From an uncultured Bacteroidales bacterium (GTDB lineage: Bacteria; Bacteroidota; Bacteroidia; Bacteroidales; UBA932), in contig ONII01000011.1 in NCBI GenBank assembly GCA_900317845.1, forward strand, positions 218,897 through 282,896: DNA of 64,000 nt, read 5' to 3'. Positions 44,539 to 52,594 of this stretch are shown piece by piece. Below the pieces are notes generated by a model, which had not been told where the DNA came from, did not search any database, and saw only the letters and a program-made list of their open reading frames with translations. A program made the position numbers and the translations under genes. The first letter of the stretch is position 1. The number at the start of each line of letters is the position of its first letter.

Positions 44539-45554
44539 GCAGCCCTTCCCAGCATACCCCAACGCACGGAAAAGCCACTTTTCGTGCGCCAGGTCATGCG
44601 AACGCACAGGACAACGCACAAAAATGGACGGTTTTGTGCGGGTGCCTATGCTTTCTTATCCTGGGTGGGCTGGATTTGCTGACGGGCGGTGGCTTCAACC
44701 TTCCCTCGGGAGCCATTTTGTGGAAGCTGCGGCTGCCGCGCATGCTCACTGCGGTGGTGGCGGGGGCTGCGCTGGCGCTCTCCGGGGCACAAATGCAAGC
44801 TATCTTCCGCAACCCCCTGGCCGATCCTCACCTGATGGGCGTGTCCGGCGGCGCGGGGCTGGGAGCGGCCGTAGCGGCGCTGGCGGTCACCGGACTCAGC
44901 GCCTGGGCCGGCGGAGTCACACTGGTTTCCGCCGCCTTTGCAGGTGCGCTGCTCACGGGCCTTCTGATTGTGGCCGTTGCGGCGCGGACGGAGTCCACCA
45001 CTACCCTGCTCCTGGTGGGCGTCATGCTGGGTTTTGTGCTCAGCGCCCTGAGTTCCATTTTGCAATATTCGGCCGGAGAAGAGAGCCTCAAGCTGTTCTA
45101 CAGCTGGATGGCGGGCAGTTTTTCCGGCGTTTCGTATACCGGACTGGCCTTCATGGCCGTCCTGCTGCTGGTGGGGTTGGCGCTGGCCCTTTCCCAACTG
45201 AAAGCCCTGGATTTGATTCTTTTTGGCGATGCGTATGCCGCGTTCAGCGGAGCCTCGCTCAAAAGCATGCGCTTTCGCGTCATGCTGGGCTGTGCGCTCA
45301 CCACCGGTGCAGTTACCGCCTTCTGCGGACCGCTGGGCTTTGTGGGCATCGCTGCACCGCATCTGGTCCGACGCGTGACGGGGACATCGGCCCACCGGAC
45401 CGTTTTGCCCGGGAGTATGCTCGCCGGAGCCTGCCTCGCCCTTGCCGGCGACATCCTGGCCCACCTGGGCCGCACTCCGCTGCCGGTGGGGAGCACGCTG
45501 GCGCTCATTGGCATTCCGCTCATTCTGGCCCTGCTTTGGAGGAACCGCCTATGA
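44535..45554 (+). CDS. FecCD-family ABC transporter permease (iron-siderophore/B12)
   Basis: A 339-residue inner-membrane permease of the BtuC/FecCD type with about ten transmembrane helices. LRLPRMLTAVVAGAALALSG and FRNPLADPHLMGVSGGA (each under 21 residues) are the family's signature near residues 65-100; the coupling-helix region PLGFVGIAAPHLVRR lies near residue 265. A hydrophilic N-terminal tail of about 28 residues is unusual. It is translationally coupled to both neighbours by ATGA overlaps. A substrate-binding protein is not adjacent, so heme, siderophore or B12 cannot be told apart. Confidence 0.9.
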   Translation: MSSPSQHTPTHGKATFRAPGHANAQDNAQKWTVLCGCLCFLILGGLDLLTGGGFNLPSGAILWKLRLPRMLTAVVAGAALALSGAQMQAIFRNPLADPHLMGVSGGAGLGAAVAALAVTGLSAWAGGVTLVSAAFAGALLTGLLIVAVAARTESTTTLLLVGVMLGFVLSALSSILQYSAGEESLKLFYSWMAGSFSGVSYTGLAFMAVLLLVGLALALSQLKALDLILFGDAYAAFSGASLKSMRFRVMLGCALTTGAVTAFCGPLGFVGIAAPHLVRRVTGTSAHRTVLPGSMLAGACLALAGDILAHLGRTPLPVGSTLALIGIPLILALLWRNRL

Positions 45555-46207
45555 TACTGGACATCAAACATTTGCGCCTCGCCTACGGCGCACACGTTCT
45601 GGCTCCGGATGTCACTTTCCATCTGGAAGGCGGCGAATGCGTTCTCCTTGCCGGCGCCAACGGCTGCGGGAAAAGTACCCTCCTGCGCCTTATAGGCGAG
45701 AAAAAGAGATGTGTATTCATCCCCACGGGCATCCCCAAGGTGAAGGGATTTACGGTGGAAGCGTTTGTACGGACGGGGTGCTTTAAAGAGAGCAACTGGG
45801 CAGGAAGGCTGTCGGAGGAGAGCGAGCGACGGCTACAGGGAGCGCTGGACTTGCTGGGGCTGCGCGCGCAGGCCGGGCAGGATATTGCCACCCTCAGCGA
45901 CGGCGAGTTCCAGAAGGCATGCATCGCGGTGGGGCTCACCCGCCGGGCCGATGTCCTCCTGCTGGACGAGCCCACGGCCTTCCTGGACGTGGAGAACCGC
46001 GTAATGGTGCTGCGGACACTGCGGAAAGTGGCGCAGGAGACCGGCATGGCCGTACTCTTCTCCTCGCACGACCTGCACGACGCCCTCCAGGTGGCCCACC
46101 GCGTACTGGCTTTCACCCCAGCAGGCACCTTCCTGGAATCGACACAAAAAAACCGCCCGGAAGTTCTCCGAGCGGCCTTTCCTATACTAAAAAACGCCGG
46201 ACTTTGA
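45551..46207 (+). CDS. ABC transporter ATPase (FecE/BtuD type)
   Basis: A 218-residue ATP-binding partner of the permease. Walker A GANGCGKS (about residues 35-42), signature LSDGEFQKA (a variant of LSGGQ with acidic Asp), Walker B VLLLDEPTAF and the H-loop SSHDLHD are all present. It is shorter than the usual ~250-260 residues, and the region between Walker A and the signature is compact. The last ~20 residues are encoded by two intrinsic terminators that serve the converging tRNA-Glu. Confidence 0.87.
   Translation: MILDIKHLRLAYGAHVLAPDVTFHLEGGECVLLAGANGCGKSTLLRLIGEKKRCVFIPTGIPKVKGFTVEAFVRTGCFKESNWAGRLSEESERRLQGALDLLGLRAQAGQDIATLSDGEFQKACIAVGLTRRADVLLLDEPTAFLDVENRVMVLRTLRKVAQETGMAVLFSSHDLHDALQVAHRVLAFTPAGTFLESTQKNRPEVLRAAFPILKNAGL
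46146..46175 (-). terminator. Second (distal) terminator behind tRNA-Glu
   Basis: Minus strand: stem CCGCTCGG/CCGGGCGG with one G-U pair, followed by T7. It lies inside the 3' coding end of the ABC ATPase gene. Confidence 0.65.
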
Positions 46208-46217
46208 AGTCTGGCGT
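46186..46217 (-). terminator. Intrinsic terminator of tRNA-Glu, inside the ABC gene end
   Basis: Minus strand: a 10-bp stem (46208-46217 with 46194-46203, one G-U pair), loop TCAA, then T6. The left arm on the plus strand encodes the last residues and stop of the ABC ATPase. Confidence 0.75.
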
Positions 46218-46219
46218 CT

Positions 46220-46294
46220 TGGTACTGGGTAGGAGAATCGAACTCCTATTGCGAGATTGAGAATCTCGAGTACTAACCGTTATACGAACCCAGC
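46220..46294 (-). tRNA. tRNA-Glu (anticodon CTC)
   Basis: Anticodon loop TTCTCAA gives CTC; T-arm AGGAG/CTCCT with loop TTCGATT. The acceptor is GCTGGGT/ACCCAGT with a G1-U72 wobble. CCA is encoded (46220-46222). A terminator follows directly. Confidence 0.93.
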
Positions 46295-46339
46295 GGTTGG
46301 GAATGCAAAGGTACAATAATTTTTTTATTCTGCAAATTT

Positions 46340-46708
46340 TTATTTCAAGAACACGAAGAAAACGGCCATAATCATGCAGAAAAATGCGGCAAGGTGATTC
46401 CACTGCACCGGCTGTCCCTTGAACATGAAGGTGACAATCACCGTGAAAATGGTGAGCGAGATAACCTCCTGAATCACTTTTAGTTGCATCAGGTTGAACG
46501 GTCCCCCGTTGCCCTGGAAACCAATCCGGTTGGCCGGAACGGTAAGGCAATACTCAAAGAAAGCGATGCCCCAGGAGAACAGAATGATGAGGATAAGCGG
46601 CCAGCCCGTGGAAATTTTCATTTCCTGCAGCTTAAGATGGCCGTACCATGCGAACGTCATGAATACGTTCGAGAAGATGAGCATGATAATGGTCCAGAAA
46701 CCTTGCAT
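46340..46708 (-). CDS. DUF486 (DMT-like) small membrane protein
   Basis: A 122-residue protein with four predicted transmembrane helices and the DUF486 pattern (VFMTFAWYGHLK; WGIAFFEYCLTVPANRIG). The family belongs to the drug/metabolite transporter superfamily by fold, but no substrate is known. The ATG at 46708 is chosen because a longer frame would cross the -7 box. It diverges from glmM. Confidence 0.85.
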   Translation of the reverse strand: MQGFWTIIMLIFSNVFMTFAWYGHLKLQEMKISTGWPLILIILFSWGIAFFEYCLTVPANRIGFQGNGGPFNLMQLKVIQEVISLTIFTVIVTFMFKGQPVQWNHLAAFFCMIMAVFFVFLK

Positions 46709-46729
46709 ATTAAATTTGTAATTGGGGCG

Positions 46730-46746
46730 CAAAGTTAGTAACTTTG
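46730..46746. promoter_or_regulatory. Back-to-back -7 boxes of DUF486 (-) and glmM (+)
   Basis: CAAAGTTA-G-TAACTTTG is a perfect 17-base palindrome holding one TAACTTTG box on each strand (46730-46737 minus, 46739-46746 plus). Each ATG is 21 bases away. The two promoters cannot be occupied at once. Confidence 0.65.
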
Positions 46747-46767
46747 TATGATTAAACAAACGATCAC

Positions 46768-48180
46768 ATGACTCTTATTAAATCCATCTCCGGCATCCGC
46801 GGAACCATCGGTGGTGCTCCCGGCAACGCCTTAACTCCTGTCGATATTGTTAAATTCACGGCCGCATATGCCGCTACCCTGCCCCAGCGCAAACCCCAGC
46901 CCAACGGGGAACGCTATAAAATTGTGGTAGGAAAGGACGCCCGCATGTCCGGCGACATGGTGGAACAGTTGGTGGTAGGCACCCTTGTGGGCTGCGGAAT
47001 CGACGTAGTCAAATGCGGTTTTGCCTCTACCCCCACCACGGAAATGGCCGTGCTGTTTGCCAAGGCAGACGGCGGCATCATCCTCACCGCCAGCCACAAC
47101 CCGCGCCAGTGGAACGCCCTTAAGCTCCTGAACGACAAAGGCGAATTCCTCACTGCAGTAGAAGGCCAGGCCGTGCTGGATCTTGCAGAGAAAGAAGACT
47201 TCAACTTTGCCGAGGTAGACCAGCTGGGCACCATCGAGGAAGAAGATTTCACGGACCGGCACCTGGATGCCGTCCTGGCCCTGCCGGCCGTGGACGTGGA
47301 AGCCATCAAGGCCGCGCATTTCACCGTAGTGGTAGACGCCATCAACTCGGTGGGCGGCATCATCATGCCGCGTCTCCTGAAACGCCTGGGCGTCAAGTGT
47401 ATCGGCCTTAACTGCAACCCTACCGGAGACTTTGCGCACAACCCTGAGCCGCTGCCCGCCAACCTGGTGGACCTTTGCGAAACCGTCAAGAAGGAAAAGG
47501 CAGACCTGGGCATCTCCGTGGACCCGGACGTGGACCGTCTGGCTTTCATCCAGGAGGACGGTGAGCCGTTTGTGGAAGAATATACGCTGGTTTCCGTGGC
47601 GGACTACCTTTGCGAAATAGCCCAGAAGGAAGGCAAGCCCATCGCCACGGTGTCCAATCTCAGTTCCACGCGCGCCCTTCGGGACGTGACGGAGAAGCAC
47701 GGCGGAAAGTATTATGCATCGGCCGTGGGCGAAGTAAACGTGACCACCCTCATGCACAAGGTGGGCGCCCTGATTGGCGGTGAGGGCAACGGCGGCGTCA
47801 TCTACCCGGCCATCCATGCCGGCCGCGACGCCATGGTAGGCGTAGCCCTGTTCCTGAGCAACCTGGCCCATAAAGGCCTCAAGGTGAGCGAACTCAAGAA
47901 GACCTATCCGCAGTATTTCATCGCCAAGAACAAGATCCAGCTCAGCGACAGCGCCCTTATCGACAAAATCCTGAGCGAACTCAAGCGCATCTACGCCAAG
48001 GAGAACATCAACGACATTGACGGCGTAAAGATTAACTTCGAGGCCAACAAGACCTGGGTGCACCTGCGCAAGTCCAACACGGAGCCCATCATCCGCATTT
48101 ACTCGGAAGCCTCCACCATGGAAGCGGCGGAAGCCCTTGGCAATGAGGTAATTGCGGTAGCGAACAAAATCATAGGATAG
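46768..48180 (+). CDS. glmM: Phosphoglucosamine mutase / phosphohexomutase
   Basis: A 470-residue alpha-D-phosphohexomutase. The phosphoserine loop is TASHNPRQW (Ser109), the Mg2+ site DPDVDR near residue 250, the sugar loop GEGNGG near 345 and the phosphate loop RKSNTEPIIR near 440. Bacteroidetes GlmM converts glucosamine 6-phosphate to the 1-phosphate for cell-wall precursors; a phosphomannomutase role feeding ManC (34377) is possible, since the motifs do not separate the two. The neighbouring DUF1343 gene suggests amino-sugar metabolism. Confidence 0.87.
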   Translation: MTLIKSISGIRGTIGGAPGNALTPVDIVKFTAAYAATLPQRKPQPNGERYKIVVGKDARMSGDMVEQLVVGTLVGCGIDVVKCGFASTPTTEMAVLFAKADGGIILTASHNPRQWNALKLLNDKGEFLTAVEGQAVLDLAEKEDFNFAEVDQLGTIEEEDFTDRHLDAVLALPAVDVEAIKAAHFTVVVDAINSVGGIIMPRLLKRLGVKCIGLNCNPTGDFAHNPEPLPANLVDLCETVKKEKADLGISVDPDVDRLAFIQEDGEPFVEEYTLVSVADYLCEIAQKEGKPIATVSNLSSTRALRDVTEKHGGKYYASAVGEVNVTTLMHKVGALIGGEGNGGVIYPAIHAGRDAMVGVALFLSNLAHKGLKVSELKKTYPQYFIAKNKIQLSDSALIDKILSELKRIYAKENINDIDGVKINFEANKTWVHLRKSNTEPIIRIYSEASTMEAAEALGNEVIAVANKIIG

Positions 48181-49247
48181 TGTTCAGTTTCAGAACCACT
48201 CCGCTGGAGGACCAGCTGGACAAAGCCCTGCGGGAAGGCAAGGTTGGCTGCTTTTGCACGCAAAACTGCTGGGATACCGGCCGGGGCCGATGGATGTGGG
48301 ACATCTTCCGGGAACGCGGCAATCTGGTCACGGTGTTCAACCCGCGCGAGGCAGAGCTCACGCCGGGCACCAACCATATCGTCTTTGAAAGCGACCAACT
48401 TGCGGCGCTGGACGCCGTTGTGGTGGAAATCCAGGACGTAGGCGTTCGGTACTTCAACTACACCAAGGACGTGATGCAGCTCATGGAGATGCTCAAACTC
48501 CTTGGGGACGATGCCCCTTCCTTATATATAGTGGACCACATCAATCCGTCCGGCCGCGTGGTGGAAGGTTCCATCCCGGCGGTCGCCGGAGAGATGTACG
48601 TCCCCAAGGTGGCGCATCGGCACGGCCTTACGCTGGGAGAACTGGTGAACCTGTACGCCAGCGAGATTGGCGCCAAGTTCCCCATCCACGTGATATCGGC
48701 CATGGCGACGGACGCCAACCGGCAGCTGATGCCCTGGACCATCGCACCCGCAAGCGATATCCCGGGGCTGTTCAGCTCCTACCTGTACAGCGGCGGCGGC
48801 CTGTGGAACAACACCACCCTCACGCCCGGGATTGGCACGGCAAGGCCCTATGAATACATAGGTGCGCCGTTTGTGAAGCCGCTCCGGCCGGAGGAACTGC
48901 CCCAGGCACAAGGTGCGCTGCTTCGGCCCTGTTCCTTTACGCCGGCGGCGGGCCGATACGCCGGAGAGCGCTGTTTCGGCTTCCAGATTATGCTGCTGCC
49001 CGGGGAGCCCTACCACAGCCTGCTGCATACGCTGCACCTGATGCGCTGGTTCCGCGAGCATTACTCGGCCTTCGAATTCGAGCCAGCCTTCTGGACCAAA
49101 CTGGCCGATCCCGTACTGGAAGCCTACCTCAAGGAAGAGATTGGTTTTGACGTAGTGCAGGAGCATGTGAAACTGGAAGAGCAAAAATGGATTCGCAAGG
49201 CCAAACGCTACACGCTGTACGACGATGCGCCGTATCGGATGAAGTAA
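48180..49247 (+). CDS. DUF1343 protein (NamZ-type exo-N-acetylmuramidase family)
   Basis: A 355-residue member of DUF1343, the family of NamZ, which removes terminal N-acetylmuramic acid from peptidoglycan fragments. The conserved DAVVVEIQDVGVRYFNYT-type segment, YIVDHINPSGR and GLWNNTTLTPGIGTARPYEYIGAP are visible in short pieces. The GTG start overlaps the glmM stop by one base. Unlike characterised NamZ, no signal peptide is present, so this copy seems cytoplasmic. Position after glmM fits recycling of amino sugars. Confidence 0.82.
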   Translation: MFSFRTTPLEDQLDKALREGKVGCFCTQNCWDTGRGRWMWDIFRERGNLVTVFNPREAELTPGTNHIVFESDQLAALDAVVVEIQDVGVRYFNYTKDVMQLMEMLKLLGDDAPSLYIVDHINPSGRVVEGSIPAVAGEMYVPKVAHRHGLTLGELVNLYASEIGAKFPIHVISAMATDANRQLMPWTIAPASDIPGLFSSYLYSGGGLWNNTTLTPGIGTARPYEYIGAPFVKPLRPEELPQAQGALLRPCSFTPAAGRYAGERCFGFQIMLLPGEPYHSLLHTLHLMRWFREHYSAFEFEPAFWTKLADPVLEAYLKEEIGFDVVQEHVKLEEQKWIRKAKRYTLYDDAPYRMK

Positions 49248-49252
49248 AAAGA

Positions 49253-49284
49253 TTTGGAAATATCCTTCGGAATTACTATCTTTG
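49253..49284 (+). promoter_or_regulatory. Promoter of rpmE
   Basis: A complete Bacteroidetes promoter: TTTG (49253-49256), 20-base spacer, TATCTTTG (49277-49284), then a 38-base leader to the ATG. Confidence 0.75.
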
Positions 49285-49322
49285 CGGTCCAAAATTGTTA
49301 ACAATTTAAGTTTTTACGTAAA

Positions 49323-49487
49323 ATGAAGAAAGGAATTCATCCCGAAACCTACCGTCTTGTAGCTTTCAAGGATATGTCCAATGACACCGTCTTCGTCACC
49401 CGCAGCTGCGCTCCCTCCAAGGAGACCCTCGACACCGCCGGTCGTGTGGATATGTTCTATCAGAGATACAAGAGCCGCAAAAAATAA
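49323..49487 (+). CDS. rpmE2: 50S ribosomal protein L31, shortened type B
   Basis: Only 54 residues. The first 35 (KKGIHPETYRLVAFKDMS, then FVTRSCAPSKETL) match the start of type-B L31, and the last 19 (DTAGRVDMFYQRYKSRKK) match its end. The roughly 30-residue middle present in Bacteroides L31 (about 84 residues) is absent in frame. The strong promoter, terminator and clean codons argue for a functional gene, not a pseudogene. The CxxC zinc motif of type A is absent. Confidence 0.85.
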   Translation: MKKGIHPETYRLVAFKDMSNDTVFVTRSCAPSKETLDTAGRVDMFYQRYKSRKK

Positions 49488-49510
49488 ATTTTGCAGCCAC
49501 AAAGGTTCAG

Positions 49511-49548
49511 CAACCGGTTTTCCACAGTGGAAGGCCGGTTGTTTTTTT
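49511..49548 (+). terminator. Intrinsic terminator of rpmE
   Basis: Long stem (CAACCGG...CCGGTTG extended by TTTTCCA/TGGAAGG with G-U pairs, loop CAG), then T7. Confidence 0.9.
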
Positions 49549-49586
49549 CTCCCCCTCTTAACATTTTTTCTCTATTCTCCAAATTC

Positions 49587-49636
49587 TGGCAAGGCTTGCC
49601 AAAATATGGGAATGGGCGGAAAGGGACGTAACTTGC
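49587..49636 (+). promoter_or_regulatory. Promoter region of HNH-grpE-dnaJ with a palindrome
   Basis: TGGCAAG-G-CTTGCCA (49587-49601) is a perfect 7-1-7 palindrome about 27 bases upstream of a weak -7 box TAACTTGC (49629-49636). It resembles an operator just upstream of the -33 position. It is not CIRCE. Confidence 0.4.
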
Positions 49637-49660
49637 CCAAAACTTTTAAAGAGCAACGTT

Positions 49661-50143
49661 ATGAAAAGACAAAAATCCAACCGGCAACTGCTTTGGGAAG
49701 AAGCAACCGGACACTGCATCTACTGCGGACACCCTGTAAAACCGGAAGAAATGGAAGTGGATCACATTGAGCCCCTGAGCCTGGGCGGCAGCAACGGCAT
49801 GGAGAACAAAGTATGCTCCTGCCCCCACTGCAATGCCGCCAAAGGCAACCAAACGCTGGAGGAGTTCCTCGGCAGCATGAGTCCCAAGGAGCGCAAGCGG
49901 TACAGCAATCGCGTGAATACCCTGGTGGAGCAAGGGAAAATGGACTGGGAAAAGGCCGATGTTCTGGACCCGTACACCAAACAGAACTGGGACAGCGACT
50001 GGGACAGTGAAGAAGATACTGACAGTTTGGCAGAAGAAGGCGGGCTGGCAAGCATTTTGATAAACGTCTCTGCGGAAATATATATGCATTATGGCAGAGA
50101 AAGAGAAAGAGAAAAAGAAGAAAGATATAACCGAAGGGACTGA
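49661..50143 (+). CDS. HNH endonuclease family protein
   Basis: A 160-residue HNH nuclease-like protein. A zinc knuckle (Cys19/Cys22 and CPHC at 54-57) frames the HNH core VDHIEPLSLGG (Asp34, His35) and a downstream Asn. The N-terminus is basic; the C-terminal half after residue ~75 is charged and unlike known domains. Its last 53 bases overlap grpE in another frame, giving a repetitive Arg/Glu tail. Stand-alone HNH genes of this type have unclear targets. There is no restriction or intron context here. Confidence 0.78.
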   Translation: MKRQKSNRQLLWEEATGHCIYCGHPVKPEEMEVDHIEPLSLGGSNGMENKVCSCPHCNAAKGNQTLEEFLGSMSPKERKRYSNRVNTLVEQGKMDWEKADVLDPYTKQNWDSDWDSEEDTDSLAEEGGLASILINVSAEIYMHYGREREREKEERYNRRD

Positions 50144-50660
50144 CGGAAAGAAAATGGCAGCCCTGGAAGCCCGTGTAGAAGGGTTGAACGAGCAACTGGA
50201 AGAGGCAAAAGCAGCCGCGGAAGATGCCCGGAAAAAGGCCGATGACAGCAAAACGGACTACCTGCGCCTGATGGCAGAGTTTGACACCTTCCGCCGCCGC
50301 ACGGCAGAGGAAAAACTGGCCCTGGTGAGCAGCGCCTCGGCCGACACCATCAAAGGGCTCCTCCCCATCCTGGACGACTGTGAGATTGCCCTGGCCAATC
50401 TGGAAAAGAGCACGGACAGCGACGCCGCAAAGGAAGGCACCCAGATGATTTTCAACAAGTTAACCAGCTACCTGAAAGGCAAGGGCCTGGAACGTATAGA
50501 GGCCAAAGGAGCAGCGTTTGATACGGAGCTCCATGAGGCAGTCACCACCTTCCCCGCCCCGTCAGAGGAGCTCAAGGGCAAAGTGATTGACGTAGTTCAA
50601 ACCGGATACACCCTGGGTGGAAAAGTTCTCCGCTATGCAAAAGTGGTTGTAGGAGCATAA
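50091..50660 (+). CDS. grpE: Nucleotide exchange factor GrpE
   Basis: A 189-residue DnaK co-chaperone that triggers ADP release. A charged Lys/Glu N-terminus (1-20) precedes a long coiled coil (about 22-75, [17 protein letters not shown]) and a C-terminal beta domain ([23 protein letters not shown] in pieces). The ATG at 50091 lies within the HNH gene; a later ATG at 50154 would avoid the overlap but drop the typical charged tail. dnaJ follows 4 bases later; dnaK is elsewhere. Confidence 0.94.
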   Translation: MAEKEKEKKKKDITEGTDGKKMAALEARVEGLNEQLEEAKAAAEDARKKADDSKTDYLRLMAEFDTFRRRTAEEKLALVSSASADTIKGLLPILDDCEIALANLEKSTDSDAAKEGTQMIFNKLTSYLKGKGLERIEAKGAAFDTELHEAVTTFPAPSEELKGKVIDVVQTGYTLGGKVLRYAKVVVGA

Positions 50661-50664
50661 CGCT

Positions 50665-51855
50665 ATGGCAAACAAAAGAGACTACTATGAAGTTTTGGGC
50701 GTAGCCAAAACCGCCTCGGCCGACGAAATCAAATCGGCCTACCGGAAACTGGCCCTCAAATGGCACCCGGACCGTTGGGTAAATGGCTCGGATGCAGAGA
50801 AAAAAACCGCGGAAGAGAACTTCAAAGAAGCGGCAGAGGCCTATTCCGTCCTGAGCGACCCTGACAAACGTGCCAAATATGACAAGTTTGGCTTTGCTGC
50901 AGAACAGATGGGCGGCGGTGCCGGCGGGTTCGACTTTGGCGGCATGGATATCAACGATTTCCTGCGCAATATCTTCGGCGGCAGTTTTGGCTTCGACTTT
51001 GGCGGATTCGGCGGCAGCGGCTTTGGCGGGTTCGGCGGCGGCGAAAGCCAGCCGCGCACCCTCCGCGGACGCGACATCCGCACCAGCGTCAAACTCACGC
51101 TGGAAGAGATTGCCACCGGCTGCGACAAAGAGATTTCCCTGGAGCGCGCCCGCCCCTGCCCGGACTGCGGCGGCAAAGGCGCCAAGAACGCATCGGACAT
51201 CAAAACCTGCCCCACCTGTAACGGTCAGGGGCGCGTTCGCCAGCAGGCACGTGGCCTCTTTGGCCTTACCTACACCATTGGCGTATGCCCGCAGTGCCAG
51301 GGAGAAGGCAAAATCATCAGCAACCCTTGCCGCCGGTGCAATGGCACAGGTCTGGAGCGCCGCCGGGAAACCGTAAAGGTACACATCCCCGCCGGTGTAG
51401 AGAACGGCATGCAGCTCACCATCCAGGGAGAAGGCCACTCCGCCCCGCACGGCGGTGTCAACGGAGACCTGCTGGTGGTCATCAATGAGGTGCAGCATCC
51501 GCAGCTGCAGCGGGACGGCAACAACCTCTTCTTCACCCGCGTCATCTCCGTCATGGATGCCATGCTGGGCTGTGAGGTCTCTATCCCCTGCTTGGACGGC
51601 AGTTATAAAGTAAAAGTGGAGCCCGGTACACAGTCCGGAACCGTGGTCAAGCTTCGCGGGAAAGGCCTCCCCAGCGTGCAGGGCTACGGCCGCGGCACCG
51701 GAGATTTGTATGTCAAATTCCTGGTGTGGGTTCCCCACAAACTCTCCCGCAGTGAAAAGGATACGCTGGAACAAATGCGCAGCAGCAACAGTTTCACACC
51801 GGATCTTTCCCGCGAAGACAAAGCCACCTTTGACAAGGTGAAAAATATTTTCTAA
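50665..51855 (+). CDS. dnaJ: Chaperone DnaJ (type I)
   Basis: A 396-residue Hsp40. J domain (about 5-75) with His34-Pro35-Asp36, Gly/Phe-rich linker (about 80-130), four CxxCxGxG zinc repeats ([32 protein letters not shown]; about 165-235) and the C-terminal peptide-binding domains. The J domain has a small insertion after HPDRW. It works with GrpE and DnaK and is co-transcribed with grpE. Confidence 0.97.
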   Translation: MANKRDYYEVLGVAKTASADEIKSAYRKLALKWHPDRWVNGSDAEKKTAEENFKEAAEAYSVLSDPDKRAKYDKFGFAAEQMGGGAGGFDFGGMDINDFLRNIFGGSFGFDFGGFGGSGFGGFGGGESQPRTLRGRDIRTSVKLTLEEIATGCDKEISLERARPCPDCGGKGAKNASDIKTCPTCNGQGRVRQQARGLFGLTYTIGVCPQCQGEGKIISNPCRRCNGTGLERRRETVKVHIPAGVENGMQLTIQGEGHSAPHGGVNGDLLVVINEVQHPQLQRDGNNLFFTRVISVMDAMLGCEVSIPCLDGSYKVKVEPGTQSGTVVKLRGKGLPSVQGYGRGTGDLYVKFLVWVPHKLSRSEKDTLEQMRSSNSFTPDLSREDKATFDKVKNIF

Positions 51856-51871
51856 ATTTTTACGGAAAAGT

Positions 51872-51902
51872 TTTGGAGGTTTACAAAAAATTAGTACCTT
51901 TG
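51872..51902 (+). promoter_or_regulatory. Promoter of rplS
   Basis: TTTG (51872-51875), 19-base spacer, TACCTTTG (51895-51902), followed by a leader of about 70 bases to the ATG at 51973. Confidence 0.75.
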
Positions 51903-51972
51903 CAGTCCCAAAACAAAACGCAACCTCTTGTCAGGAGCCAAACCGCAATGTTGCTTAAAGGATTTAGAAATT

Positions 51973-52341
51973 ATGGATTTGATTAAAATTGCAGAGCAGG
52001 CTTTCAACAATGAGAAAGCAGCCTCCTATCCGGAGTTCAAGGCCGGTGATACCATCACCGTTACCTACAGAATCAAGGAAGGTGATAAGGAAAGACTTCA
52101 GAAGTTCCGCGGTGTCGTGATTCAGATCAGTGGTATGGACCCGTTCACCAAAACTTTCACCGTCCGCAAAATCGCCAGTGGCGTGGGTGTAGAAAGAATT
52201 TTCCCTTTCCAGTCCCCGTTCATTGAGAGCATTGAGGTTAACAAATACGGTAAAGTGCGTCGCGCACGTATCTTCTACCTCCGTGACCTCACCGGTAAAA
52301 AGGCCCGCATCCGCGAGAAAGTCTACGCTGCTGAAAAATAA
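51973..52341 (+). CDS. rplS: 50S ribosomal protein L19
   Basis: A 122-residue L19 located at the 30S-50S interface. The conserved parts FKAGDTITVTYRIKEGDKER, FRGVVIQISG and the C-terminal RRARIFYLRDLTGKKARI are complete. The ATG at 51973 (MDLIKIAEQAF) is the family start; an ATG at 51928 would add 15 unrelated residues. A tRNA-Arg gene lies 27 bases downstream. Confidence 0.96.
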   Translation: MDLIKIAEQAFNNEKAASYPEFKAGDTITVTYRIKEGDKERLQKFRGVVIQISGMDPFTKTFTVRKIASGVGVERIFPFQSPFIESIEVNKYGKVRRARIFYLRDLTGKKARIREKVYAAEK

Positions 52342-52368
52342 GGAAGCGGCCTAAAGGCCCTCCAAACT

Positions 52369-52442
52369 GGCTCCATAGCTCAATTGAATAGAGCATTTGA
52401 CTACGGATCAAAAGGTTACAGGTTTGAGTCCTGTTGGAGTCA
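52369..52442 (+). tRNA. tRNA-Arg (anticodon ACG)
   Basis: Acceptor GGCTCCA/TGGAGTC (one G-U pair), anticodon loop CTACGGA giving ACG (A34 is normally changed to inosine by TadA). CCA is not encoded. It has no clear promoter of its own and may be read from rplS. Confidence 0.94.
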
Positions 52443-52446
52443 CGAT

Positions 52447-52480
52447 AAAACCCCTTTGAGAGCATCTCAGAGGGGTTTTT
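52447..52480 (+). terminator. Intrinsic terminator after tRNA-Arg
   Basis: A 15-bp stem with one G-U pair (52447-52461 and 52465-52479), GCA loop, T-rich end; also A-flanked for the other strand. Confidence 0.88.
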
Positions 52481-52594
52481 CATATAAAACTGTCCCAAAA
52501 TTATCCCGAAGAATTTAACTTTATAGCCAGCAGGACTGACTGCGACCCATCGTGGACCAGGGCCCCATTAGACTGTAAGTCCGGAAAAAAAGTG

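Noticed and set aside
49488-49660. CIRCE heat-shock operator before grpE-dnaJ
   Set aside because: No TTAGCACTC/GAGTGCTAA arms are present; the only palindrome is TGGCAAG-G-CTTGCCA.
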